Both the position numbers and the translations under genes were made by a program. This document shows positions 1-5,800 of a DNA stretch of 9,266 nt, in pieces. Origin of the DNA: Vulcanimicrobiota bacterium. Its GTDB lineage: Bacteria > Vulcanimicrobiota > Vulcanimicrobiia > Vulcanimicrobiales > Vulcanimicrobiaceae. The notes beneath the pieces are model-generated. The model saw nothing but the letters and a program-made list of their open reading frames with translations. It had not been told where the DNA came from and did no database searches. Position 1 is the first letter of the stretch; every line of letters begins with the position of its first letter. The DNA is taken from the NCBI GenBank assembly GCA_019245275.1, contig JAFARW010000030.1, positions 1 through 9,266 of the forward strand, read 5' to 3'.

Positions 1-51
1 TTTGCCGTCACCGTCGCGTGCGGCGCGTTGGGCTACGCCGTCGCAATTTAA
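1..51 (+). CDS. C-terminal end of an unidentified protein, 5' part outside the window
   Basis: Frame 1 is open from the first base to a TAA at 49-51 and encodes FAVTVACGALGYAVAI. The peptide is hydrophobic and Ala/Val/Gly-rich, like the end of a transmembrane helix or a buried C-terminal strand, and its codons are mostly G-starting with C or G in the third position, as in the clear genes here. Sixteen residues are too few to name a family. The opposite strand is also open over this short stretch, so the assignment rests on codon character and on agreement with the direction of the next gene. Confidence 0.45.
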   Translation, partial: FAVTVACGALGYAVAI

Positions 52-61
52 AACAGGCTCG

Positions 62-86
62 CACTTCGACAGGCTCAGTATGACAC
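62..86. repeat. Possible dispersed intergenic repeat unit
   Basis: The stretch between the first stop codon and the aldolase contains a motif with core CTTCGACAGGCTCAG followed by TATGACAC. It resembles the short sequence (CTTCGACAAGCTCAGGGTGACA and variants) that recurs between genes in many unrelated bacterial genomes and MAGs. Only one copy lies in this window, so repetition cannot be shown here; the call rests on resemblance from memory. No clear sigma-70 promoter stands out in the 80-base gap. TCGACA (66-71) and CATAAC (91-96) are a weak pair with a 19-base spacer. Confidence 0.3.
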
Positions 87-131
87 GGTCCATAACCAAG
101 ATGTGTTAAGACAAGAGGGAGCGATGAGAGC

Positions 132-1043
132 ATGCTTTTGACGCCGGTTCGCCGTCCGACATTTGACGATCTGAATCTTTCGATGGGGAAGCGAGTTCGT
201 TTGCACCGCCTGATGTACGAGCATGGACCTGCTAACGGTACGCTGATGATGTTACCGATCGATCAAGGGCTAGAGCACGGCCCGGTCGATTTTTTCGCCA
301 ACCCGGACTCGATCGATACCGACTGGATATTTCGGCTCGCCGTCGAGGGAAATTTCTCCGGCGTCGCGATGCATATCGGTCTCGCCGAGAAATACCTGAC
401 GAAATACGCCGGCAAAGTTCCGCTCGTCCTCAAGGTCAACGGCAAGACGAACATTCCGGGCGACGATGATGCCTTTAGCTCGTTGACGTCATCCGTCGAA
501 GATGCGGTGCGCATCGGCGCGGACGGCGTCGGTTACACGCTGTATGTTGGCAGCCCCTCCCAAGACGTTGATATCGCGCAATGTAATGAAGTGCGGCGCG
601 AGTGTGAGAAACACGGGATGCCGCTGATCATTTGGGCGTATCCTCGCGGCGCGGCAATCAAAGATAAAGGCGGAATCGATTCGCTATACGCGGTCGATTA
701 CGCCGCCCGCGTTGCCTGCGAAGTGGGCGCCGACATCATCAAGCTGAACGTTCCAAAGTGGGACGACGCGACTGCCGACAGGTTGCCCAAGCCGTATAAC
801 ACGCTGCACCTTTCCGATGAAGAGGGATTGGCAAAGGTCGTCAAGTCGGCGGGGCATTCGCTCGTTCTGGTTTCGGGCGGCAGCAAGATGGGCGACGAAG
901 ATACGATGCACAAAGCGCAGATCGCGATGGAAGCCGGGTGCGTCGGCTTGATCTTCGGCCGGAACATGTGGCAGCGCAAGTGGGATGATGCTTTGACCAT
1001 GGCGTCGCGCATTCACGACCTGATGCAGAGGTACGGGCAGTAA
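132..1043 (+). CDS. Class I fructose-bisphosphate aldolase, archaeal (DhnA/FbaB) type
   Basis: This 303-residue protein is an aldolase of the DeoC/LacD/FbaB TIM-barrel group, which cleaves fructose 1,6-bisphosphate to DHAP and glyceraldehyde 3-phosphate (or runs the reverse reaction in gluconeogenesis) through a lysine Schiff base. Visible motifs are PIDQGLEHGP (42-51, with Asp44 and His49), WAYPRG (168-173, with Trp168, Tyr170 and Arg172 in the spacing of the archaeal active site), ADIIKLNVP (200-208, Lys204 the likely Schiff-base lysine), and SGGSK (248-252) plus FGRN (275-278) in the phosphate-binding loops. The length is slightly above the usual 260-300 residues because of about 17 extra N-terminal residues. 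The ATG at 132 follows AAGAGGGA (113-120) at a long 11-base spacing; an in-frame ATG at 183 is possible but has no Shine-Dalgarno. Related enzymes include 2-amino-3,7-dideoxy-threo-hept-6-ulosonate synthase, so substrate is not certain. It appears to head an operon with the Nfu and cytochrome genes. Confidence 0.88.
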   Translation: MLLTPVRRPTFDDLNLSMGKRVRLHRLMYEHGPANGTLMMLPIDQGLEHGPVDFFANPDSIDTDWIFRLAVEGNFSGVAMHIGLAEKYLTKYAGKVPLVLKVNGKTNIPGDDDAFSSLTSSVEDAVRIGADGVGYTLYVGSPSQDVDIAQCNEVRRECEKHGMPLIIWAYPRGAAIKDKGGIDSLYAVDYAARVACEVGADIIKLNVPKWDDATADRLPKPYNTLHLSDEEGLAKVVKSAGHSLVLVSGGSKMGDEDTMHKAQIAMEAGCVGLIFGRNMWQRKWDDALTMASRIHDLMQRYGQ

Positions 1044-1270
1044 CGACAACTGTTGAAGAACGCGTCAACGCAGCGCTCGATAAAGTCCGGCCGGGAATTC
1101 AAATGGATGGCGGCGAGGTCTGGCTGATCAAGGTTGAAGGCGGCGTGGCATTCGTGCAGATGCTCGGCGCCTGCGGCGGCTGCGCGATGGCAAATGCGAC
1201 GTTGAAAATGGCGATCGAGCAGACGGTCACTGCCGACGTGCCCGAGATTACTTCAGTCGAACAGGTTTAG
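1040..1270 (+). CDS. Nfu/NifU C-terminal-domain Fe-S cluster scaffold or carrier (no canonical start codon)
   Basis: Translation of this frame gives a 76-residue protein matching the NifU C-terminal (Nfu) domain: EERVNAALDKVRPGIQMDGG, the usual helix leading to an MDGG turn (residues 6-25), then GACGGCAM (43-50), whose Cys45-x-x-Cys48 pair binds a labile [4Fe-4S] cluster at a dimer interface, and a final helix to EITSVEQV. Such proteins pass Fe-S clusters to apo-enzymes in the cytoplasm; the ferredoxin and other Fe-S enzymes of the cell are plausible clients. The frame is open from 989, yet no ATG, GTG or TTG occurs in it until the ATG at 1103, which would remove the conserved first helix. 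AGAGG at 1027-1031 is 8 bases before GTA (1040-1042). The junction GTAA would be a standard GTGA overlap with the aldolase stop if base 1042 were G. I place the start at 1040 by inference. Confidence 0.75.
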   Translation, partial: VTTTVEERVNAALDKVRPGIQMDGGEVWLIKVEGGVAFVQMLGACGGCAMANATLKMAIEQTVTADVPEITSVEQV

Positions 1271-1273
1271 CGC

Positions 1274-1651
1274 ATGGCAAAATCTTTAACACTGCTCTTC
1301 TTTGCCGCCTGCGGCATAACTATCTTGAGCGCTTGCTCGGGTAACAAGCCCGCGACATCCACAAGCACGGGCCCGCCAAACGCTTCAGCGAGCGCGGGCG
1401 GGATGAAGCAAACTGCCGGCGGGGATGCAGCGCACGGCAGAACGATTTTCATGCAGAACTGCTCGTCCTGCCATGGCGCCAACGCGACGGGCGGCGTTGG
1501 GCCTTCGCTCAAGAACGAAAGTGCGCGGAAGAACTTCGCGCAGGCGATCGCCTGGATCAAGAATCCGCAGCCGCCAATGCCAAAGTTATATCCAAGCCCG
1601 CTGAGCATAAAAGACGTGCGCGACGTTGCGGCATACGTTGAGTCGCTTTAA
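1274..1651 (+). CDS. Monoheme c-type cytochrome, lipoprotein
   Basis: The 125-residue product begins with a lipoprotein signal peptide: Lys3, a hydrophobic stretch (5-19) and the lipobox LSAC ending at Cys21, which would be lipidated. A Thr/Ser/Gly/Pro-rich linker follows (22-50), then a class I cytochrome c domain with CSSCH at 63-67 for covalent heme attachment. Met102 in QPPMPKLYPSPLS is the likely second axial ligand. The ending IKDVRDVAAYVESL is the typical C-terminal helix. It would act as an electron carrier held on the outer face of a membrane; partners cannot be deduced from the window. The ATG lies 3 bases after the Nfu stop, which points to co-transcription, although no strong Shine-Dalgarno is visible. 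It ends 30 bases before the convergent zinc-ribbon gene, with no recognisable terminator hairpin plus T-run between them. Confidence 0.9.
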   Translation: MAKSLTLLFFAACGITILSACSGNKPATSTSTGPPNASASAGGMKQTAGGDAAHGRTIFMQNCSSCHGANATGGVGPSLKNESARKNFAQAIAWIKNPQPPMPKLYPSPLSIKDVRDVAAYVESL

Positions 1652-1681
1652 CCGGGACGCGATTGAAAACTTGGTAGCGCG

Positions 1682-1921
1682 CTAGAGACGTGCGGCGCAG
1701 CGAGGGCAGTACCAAACGATCGAGCCCTCCCGCGAAATCGGAACCATGTGCTCGCGTTTTCCACGGTGACCGCATTGAGTGCATGAAAACGTCTGTGCGA
1801 TCGGAACGCGAACGCCTCCGCGGCTGCCGCGCGACGCGAAATAGACGGACAGCACGATCGCAGCAAAGAGCACCCACGGCGCAATTGCGAAAAAGCGATC
1901 GAGAAATGCGGTGATATCCAC
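1682..1921 (-). CDS. Small membrane-anchored zinc-ribbon protein
   Basis: A 79-residue protein with one hydrophobic segment at about residues 11-29 (FAIAPWVLFAAIVLSVYFA), a short basic Arg/Gly linker, and a C-terminal zinc ribbon: CTQCG (47-51) and YCPRC (71-75), four cysteines in two CxxC knuckles. The ribbon is probably cytoplasmic because the Arg-rich flank follows the helix. No named family is recognised; similar TM-plus-ribbon proteins are usually annotated as hypothetical. It starts with GTG 3 bases after the DUF3175 stop, with AAGGGG directly before the start, and is the last gene of the minus-strand operon. Two other minus-strand frames are open here but lack the ordered TM/CxxC architecture. 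Its TAG stop lies in the perfect 10-base palindrome TAGCGCGCTA (1675-1684). Confidence 0.72.
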   Translation of the reverse strand: MDITAFLDRFFAIAPWVLFAAIVLSVYFASRGSRGGVRVPIAQTFSCTQCGHRGKREHMVPISREGSIVWYCPRCAARL

Positions 1922-1924
1922 CCC

Positions 1925-2254
1925 TTATTTCGTTCGCTTCTTGGAACGAGCCGAACCTTTAAGCCGGTGTCGCTTCGAAACCGGACGCCCGTACAGCTTA
2001 CGCAACTCATCCTTCGCCCGCTCCAACGTGCGAACGCGGCTATCCGGCAGATTCTTTCCCGCCCGATTGATGTAGAAGCTCAGCATCGACATCGCCGACC
2101 CGAACGGCCCGGCCTTTCGACGGCGACTGTGCTCGGCCGAACGTTTAAGCGATTCGGCAATCTTTCGGGCGCTGCGCTGGTTGAAGACGTCCGACTCTAA
2201 ATCAAGCGCGTTGCTTTCTTTGGTGACCCTACCGGACCAGTATTTCTTGGCCAC
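1925..2254 (-). CDS. DUF3175 family protein
   Basis: From a GTG at 2254 this encodes 109 residues beginning AKKYWSGRVTKESNALDLE, followed by VFNQRSARKIAESLKRSAE (23-41), HSRRRKAGPFGSAMSM (42-57), LSFYINRAGKNLP (58-70) and LERAKDELRKLYGR (77-90). This is the whole of the DUF3175 pattern known from many soil bacteria; its function is unknown. The protein is strongly basic and ends in a Lys/Arg-rich tail (91-109), which would suit nucleic-acid contact, but that is inference. A longer frame reaches back to 2377, overlapping the ketosynthase gene; I reject it because family similarity begins at this GTG, which sits 1 base after the ketosynthase stop with AGAG about 5 bases upstream. No signal peptide or membrane segment is seen. 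Confidence 0.85.
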   Translation of the reverse strand: MAKKYWSGRVTKESNALDLESDVFNQRSARKIAESLKRSAEHSRRRKAGPFGSAMSMLSFYINRAGKNLPDSRVRTLERAKDELRKLYGRPVSKRHRLKGSARSKKRTK

Positions 2255-2255
2255 C

Positions 2256-3521
2256 TCAACTCTGAAAGTCGCGAATCGCCAGTGCGGCATTGATACCGCC
2301 GAAACCCGATGAGTTCGAAAGCACGACTCGCGGACGGCATTCGGTCTCTTGCGCGCTCGGTCGAATCGCGCAGTCATCTTCGGTTTCTTTCAAGTTCGCG
2401 GTCGCGGGAATGATGCCGTGCTCCATGCTAAGCAGCGCAATGCCGACTTCCCAGGCGCCGGTCGCGCCCAAGGCGTGTCCATGCTGGCCTTTCGTCGCAC
2501 TGATCGGGATTTGGGCTGCGGCAGAGCCGAACGCATGCTGGTACGCGATCGATTCGGTGCGATCGCCAAGCGGCGTCGAAGAGCCGTGCGCGTTGATCGC
2601 TTCAACTTCATCGGGCGCGAGCTCCGCCTGATCGAGCGCCTCGCGCATTGCGCGCGCGACTTGTACGCCATCGGGCCGCGGCGCCGACATGTGATACGCA
2701 TCATTTGAAAGACCGAAGCCGACAATCTCGCCGTAGATCCGGGCGTCACGCCGAATCGCATCTTCAAGCCGCTCAAGGACGAAGATGCCGGCACCTTCGG
2801 CCATTACGAAGCCGTCGCGATTGCGATCGAACGGCCGGCTCGCGCCGGGCGGATCGGAGTTCCGCCGCGACATGGCGTTGATGACGGTAAACGCCCCGTA
2901 GATCAACGGTGAGAGTGGTGCCTCGGCGCCTCCCGCAAGCGCAGCGCGCGCGTCGCCACGTGCGACCGCTTGGAACGCCTGTCCGATTGCAACGGCTCCT
3001 GAAGCGCACGAATTCGCATTTGCGACGTTGTGGCCACACAAGCCGAACTCAAGCGAAATGTTGCTGGTCGAAGCGCCACCAAATACCGAGATGGCGAGCA
3101 GCGGATGAACCGCGGCCAAACCATGCGTCTGATAGACTTGATATTGCTCATCCGCGTATGCCAAGCCGCCTAGTGCGGAGCCGACGAAGACGCTGACTTC
3201 ATTCCCATTGCCGTTGACCGAAAACGCTGCATCATCGAGCGCGAGCCGCGCCGCGCCGACTGCGAACTGCGAGAACCGGTCGGTCCACTTGCGACGTTTT
3301 GCCGAAAGGTAATCGGCCGGATCGAAATCATTGATTTCGGCGGCGATCTGCGAGGGGAACTCGGCCGGGTCGAAACGCGTGATCTTGCGAACCCCGATCT
3401 TGCCGGTGCGCAGGTTTTCCCAAAATCGGTCGCGTCCGATGCCGATCGGTGTGATCAGCCCCATGCCGGTGATGACGACACGGTGGACGAGTCCATTGCG
3501 GTTGTGCTTACCGTTATGCAT
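2256..3521 (-). CDS. FabF-type beta-ketoacyl-[ACP] synthase (KAS II / type II PKS ketosynthase-like)
   Basis: This 421-residue thiolase-fold condensing enzyme joins an acyl group to malonyl-ACP. The N-terminal VVITGMGLITPIG (15-27) is the usual KAS II opening. The catalytic triad is complete: Cys172 in NSCASG, His312 in AHGSSTPLGD and His349 in TKGQHGHALGATG, with Lys344 five residues before it. The C-terminal gating loop is SSGFGGINAAL (404-414). Length matches FabF (about 410). The active-site surroundings differ from housekeeping FabF (E. coli-type ACATG, AHGTST and TKSMTGH), so a specialised ketosynthase is likely. It overlaps the SRPBCC gene by 8 bases and ends 1 base before the DUF3175 start. 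No ACP, KR, DH or chain-length-factor gene is adjacent, so the carrier must come from elsewhere or from outside the window. It is not KSbeta, because the catalytic cysteine is kept. A primary FabF role remains possible, but the neighbours argue against it. Confidence 0.9.
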   Translation of the reverse strand: MHNGKHNRNGLVHRVVITGMGLITPIGIGRDRFWENLRTGKIGVRKITRFDPAEFPSQIAAEINDFDPADYLSAKRRKWTDRFSQFAVGAARLALDDAAFSVNGNGNEVSVFVGSALGGLAYADEQYQVYQTHGLAAVHPLLAISVFGGASTSNISLEFGLCGHNVANANSCASGAVAIGQAFQAVARGDARAALAGGAEAPLSPLIYGAFTVINAMSRRNSDPPGASRPFDRNRDGFVMAEGAGIFVLERLEDAIRRDARIYGEIVGFGLSNDAYHMSAPRPDGVQVARAMREALDQAELAPDEVEAINAHGSSTPLGDRTESIAYQHAFGSAAAQIPISATKGQHGHALGATGAWEVGIALLSMEHGIIPATANLKETEDDCAIRPSAQETECRPRVVLSNSSGFGGINAALAIRDFQS

Positions 3522-3957
3522 TTTCAGCCAATTGTTTCATGCGCCTCAGCGTCTTAGCGGCGATGTTATGGACGAAGAAATCGCCGACAACGTGACGCCC
3601 GAGAAATTCGCGCGCAACCGGAAACTGAAAGTCGAGCCAATGGACGATTCGCACGCGGGTTCCACCGTCGATGCGTTCAAACTGCCACTCGACATCCATC
3701 CCCTTGGTCCAACCACCGATGTGATGGAAACGAATGAGCGGGCGCACCGGATCGTTCCATTGCTGCGCAACCCAGCGCACCGGAATCATATCCCGCCACG
3801 CGGACATCTCGACAACGCGTTGCGAACCACTCTGTTCGAGGACTCGTACGCTTCGATAGTGCGGCAAGATCGTGGGCCACGCTTCGGTCTGCGAAGCGAG
3901 CTCGAAGACGCGTTCCGGCGAAGCCGCGATCAGAATTTCATTGCTTGTCTGCATCAT
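3514..3957 (-). CDS. SRPBCC/START-fold protein, polyketide cyclase/dehydrase-like
   Basis: A 147-residue single-domain protein of the Bet v1/START-like (polyketide cyclase, Coq10) superfamily. It opens with a beta strand and the pattern ILIAASPERVFELASQTEAWP (8-28), has the central strands HYRSVRVLEQ and RVVEMSAWRD, then GMDVEWQFERIDGGTRVRI (87-105), and ends in a long C-terminal helix (RHVVGDFFVHNIAAKTLRRMKQLAE), all typical of the fold. Such proteins bind hydrophobic ligands; aromatase/cyclases of type II polyketide pathways guide folding and aromatisation of the poly-beta-keto chain. Its place between a ketosynthase and a flavoprotein makes that role the best guess, but the sequence alone does not show catalysis. 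The start overlaps the flavoprotein stop as ATGA; a second ATG one codon later is equally usable. Confidence 0.82.
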   Translation of the reverse strand: MMQTSNEILIAASPERVFELASQTEAWPTILPHYRSVRVLEQSGSQRVVEMSAWRDMIPVRWVAQQWNDPVRPLIRFHHIGGWTKGMDVEWQFERIDGGTRVRIVHWLDFQFPVAREFLGRHVVGDFFVHNIAAKTLRRMKQLAENA

Positions 3958-5120
3958 GCAACCAAACGCAGGAGCATTGCCGAATTCAGCGGCTCGGCAG
4001 CCGTCTGTTGACCGGCGATCGCCGCCATGATCGAACTGCGCAACTCCGTACTGCGCTCAAGATTTCGGGCCGCTCGTTTCGTCAACCACGGGGTTCGAAT
4101 CAAGAACGAAACAAGTGCCGCGACTCGGGCTCGCGCACCAAAGACGTTTGCGTGGTCCTGCGCGTAGCGCGCGCGCACCGCTTTCGCGCTTTCTTTCTCT
4201 GCAAGCTCCGCTTCGATCGCGTCCGCGGCGAGCTTGGCGCTGCGCAACGCGAGGAAGACGCCTTGGCCGGTAAACGGATCGACGAAACCGGCAGCGTCGC
4301 CGACGAGGTAAACGCCCGCGCCTGCAGCCGCGCGAGCTTCATGCGAAAGCGGCCCAATCGCTACGCGCTTGCCGATTCGCCGCACCGAATCGATCCCTCG
4401 CTTTCCTGAGGCAAGCTTTAACGCAGTCTGCTTCATGTGTTCGTCGACCGCGCCCGTCCAGCGATGCAAGTCGGATTCGTCGACGACGATCATCACGTTC
4501 GCAAGTTCTCCGCTCAGAGGATTGATCGCAAAGTACGCTTTCGTCGTTACATACATCTCGATGAAGCCGCCGAGCGCGCCAAATCCGCTGTAGTGTCCGC
4601 CTACCGCGAACCGCCCACGCTTTCGCGAACGTGAGAGGCCGCATTTGCGTGCGACGATCGAGCCTAAGCCGTCGGCGCCGACGACGATGTCTGCCTCGAG
4701 CGTACGTTCAACTCCTGAAGCATCTGTGAACCCGATGCGTACGCCCTGACCCGTGCGTTCGATTCGCTCGACCCGCGCCGTTATCGTCCGCGCGCCGGCT
4801 CGGGTCGCATGCCGAAGCAATATGTCGTCCAGCCGGCTGCGTGCAAGCGCCCATGCCGGAACCGCAAACGGCAGCTCCAACCGGATATCGTCGACGTGAA
4901 GCCGGATGCCTTCGATCCGGTTACATTCGGCTGCGATCTGCGCGCCAACGCCGAGTTCATTGAGGTCGTCTTGCGCTGCGGCGTTCAGGTATTCACCGCA
5001 AACTTTCGTGCGTGGGAAGGCCGTGCGTTCAAGCAGCGTTACGTCGAGGCCGCGTTTTGCTAGGCGGGCGGCGCACGTCGATCCGGCGGGGCCGCCGCCA
5101 ACGACGATAACGTTACGCAT
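3954..5120 (-). CDS. FAD-dependent oxidoreductase, geranylgeranyl reductase family
   Basis: The 388-residue protein has the p-hydroxybenzoate-hydroxylase/geranylgeranyl-reductase fold. GGGPAG (8-13) with Glu31 at the end of the second strand binds the ADP part of FAD; KVCGEYLN (39-46) is the family's CGE motif; GADGLGS (148-154) and the GD motif in YLVGDAAGFVDPFTGQG (271-287) bind the rest of FAD. The C-terminal helical region (290-388) has no clear membrane anchor. Family members either reduce prenyl double bonds or, in polyketide clusters, hydroxylate or oxidise aromatic rings. Next to a ketosynthase and methyltransferase, ring oxidation is an attractive inference; alkene reduction using the operon's ferredoxin as electron donor is the alternative. 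It begins with an 8-base overlap with the methyltransferase gene and ends with an ATGA overlap with the SRPBCC gene. Confidence 0.88.
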   Translation of the reverse strand: MRNVIVVGGGPAGSTCAARLAKRGLDVTLLERTAFPRTKVCGEYLNAAAQDDLNELGVGAQIAAECNRIEGIRLHVDDIRLELPFAVPAWALARSRLDDILLRHATRAGARTITARVERIERTGQGVRIGFTDASGVERTLEADIVVGADGLGSIVARKCGLSRSRKRGRFAVGGHYSGFGALGGFIEMYVTTKAYFAINPLSGELANVMIVVDESDLHRWTGAVDEHMKQTALKLASGKRGIDSVRRIGKRVAIGPLSHEARAAAGAGVYLVGDAAGFVDPFTGQGVFLALRSAKLAADAIEAELAEKESAKAVRARYAQDHANVFGARARVAALVSFLIRTPWLTKRAARNLERSTELRSSIMAAIAGQQTAAEPLNSAMLLRLVA

Positions 5121-5784
5121 CGAGTATCAGCATCCGATAGAACGGCTTGCGAAATGCTTTCGGATTGCGCCATCCGGCGGCACGCGCGAGATCGCATGCT
5201 TCTTTCGGCGTGTAGGCGCGGCGGCTTGACAGTGGCGCATCGTGGCGCGTGAACCGGTTCCGCGTAAACAAACGGCTCAGGACAACTGCCCCCGCGTAGC
5301 TGAGAAATGCGCGGCGCAGATCGTTAATGATCGGCGTCATGAACGCGACTCGTCGCATCTCGCTAAGCAATCTGATCGCAGGCGCCGGATCGAAGTGGTG
5401 GAGCGCGAGATTGCATGTAACGACATCAAATGAGCGATCCGGAAATGGCAGCGCCATGCCGTCACCTTCCACGAAGTGCATGCCTGTTTCACCATTGGCT
5501 CGCTTGCGCGCGACGGCGAGCATCTGCGGGCTCGAATCTAGGCACGTCACGTGGAGACTCGTTCCATTTTTGCGAGCCGACGACAGAACAGCAGCCGGCA
5601 CGTCGGCGCTGCCGCAGCCGACATCGAGAACGCTGCCGGCTCCCAAAGAAAGAATCGCCGACCTTACCGGAGCGATGCCTCCCAGCCAGCGATTTGCGCG
5701 TTCGATGTCGCGGAGGTTCTCTTCAAGTTCAGCCATCGACTCGGCGGGATCGTCCATCAACTCCCGGCCGGTCGCGCGTTTCAC
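5113..5784 (-). CDS. Class I SAM-dependent methyltransferase
   Basis: A 223-residue Rossmann-fold methyltransferase. Motif I is VLDVGCGSAD (52-61), the acidic residue ending strand 2 is Asp83 in CLDSSPQML, then GDGMALPF (108-115) and FDVVTCNLALHHF (119-131). The N-terminus (GRELMDDPAE, then LRDIERANRWLGG) resembles methyltransferases I recall beside type III PKS and FAD-oxidoreductase genes in actinobacterial and related clusters, where they methylate phenolic or quinone products. The methyl acceptor here is unknown. I take the GTG at 5784 as start because the residues before DDP resemble the family N-terminus; ATG at 5757, preceded by GGGAG, is a good alternative that loses 9 residues. It follows the ferredoxin stop by 16 bases and overlaps the flavoprotein gene by 8. 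Confidence 0.88.
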   Translation of the reverse strand: MKRATGRELMDDPAESMAELEENLRDIERANRWLGGIAPVRSAILSLGAGSVLDVGCGSADVPAAVLSSARKNGTSLHVTCLDSSPQMLAVARKRANGETGMHFVEGDGMALPFPDRSFDVVTCNLALHHFDPAPAIRLLSEMRRVAFMTPIINDLRRAFLSYAGAVVLSRLFTRNRFTRHDAPLSSRRAYTPKEACDLARAAGWRNPKAFRKPFYRMLILDA

Positions 5785-5800
5785 CGCTTAGTCTTAGACC

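Noticed and set aside
1675..1684. Palindrome TAGCGCGCTA between the convergent cytochrome and zinc-ribbon genes as a terminator
   Set aside because: Self-complementary without a loop and with no T-run on either side; it overlaps a stop codon and is probably chance.
1648..2010. Longer minus-strand frames of 106-120 residues over the zinc-ribbon gene
   Set aside because: Arg/Ser-rich translations without domain order; the 79-residue frame has a clear membrane helix and two CxxC pairs.
2255..2377. N-terminal extension of the DUF3175 gene back to 2377
   Set aside because: It would overlap the ketosynthase C-terminus by over 100 bases; the extension is Arg-rich with no family resemblance, and a GTG at 2254 with a nearby AGAG fits the family start.
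3331..4409. Two long plus-strand frames over the SRPBCC and flavoprotein genes
   Set aside because: Low-complexity basic translations opposite genes with clear motifs on the minus strand.
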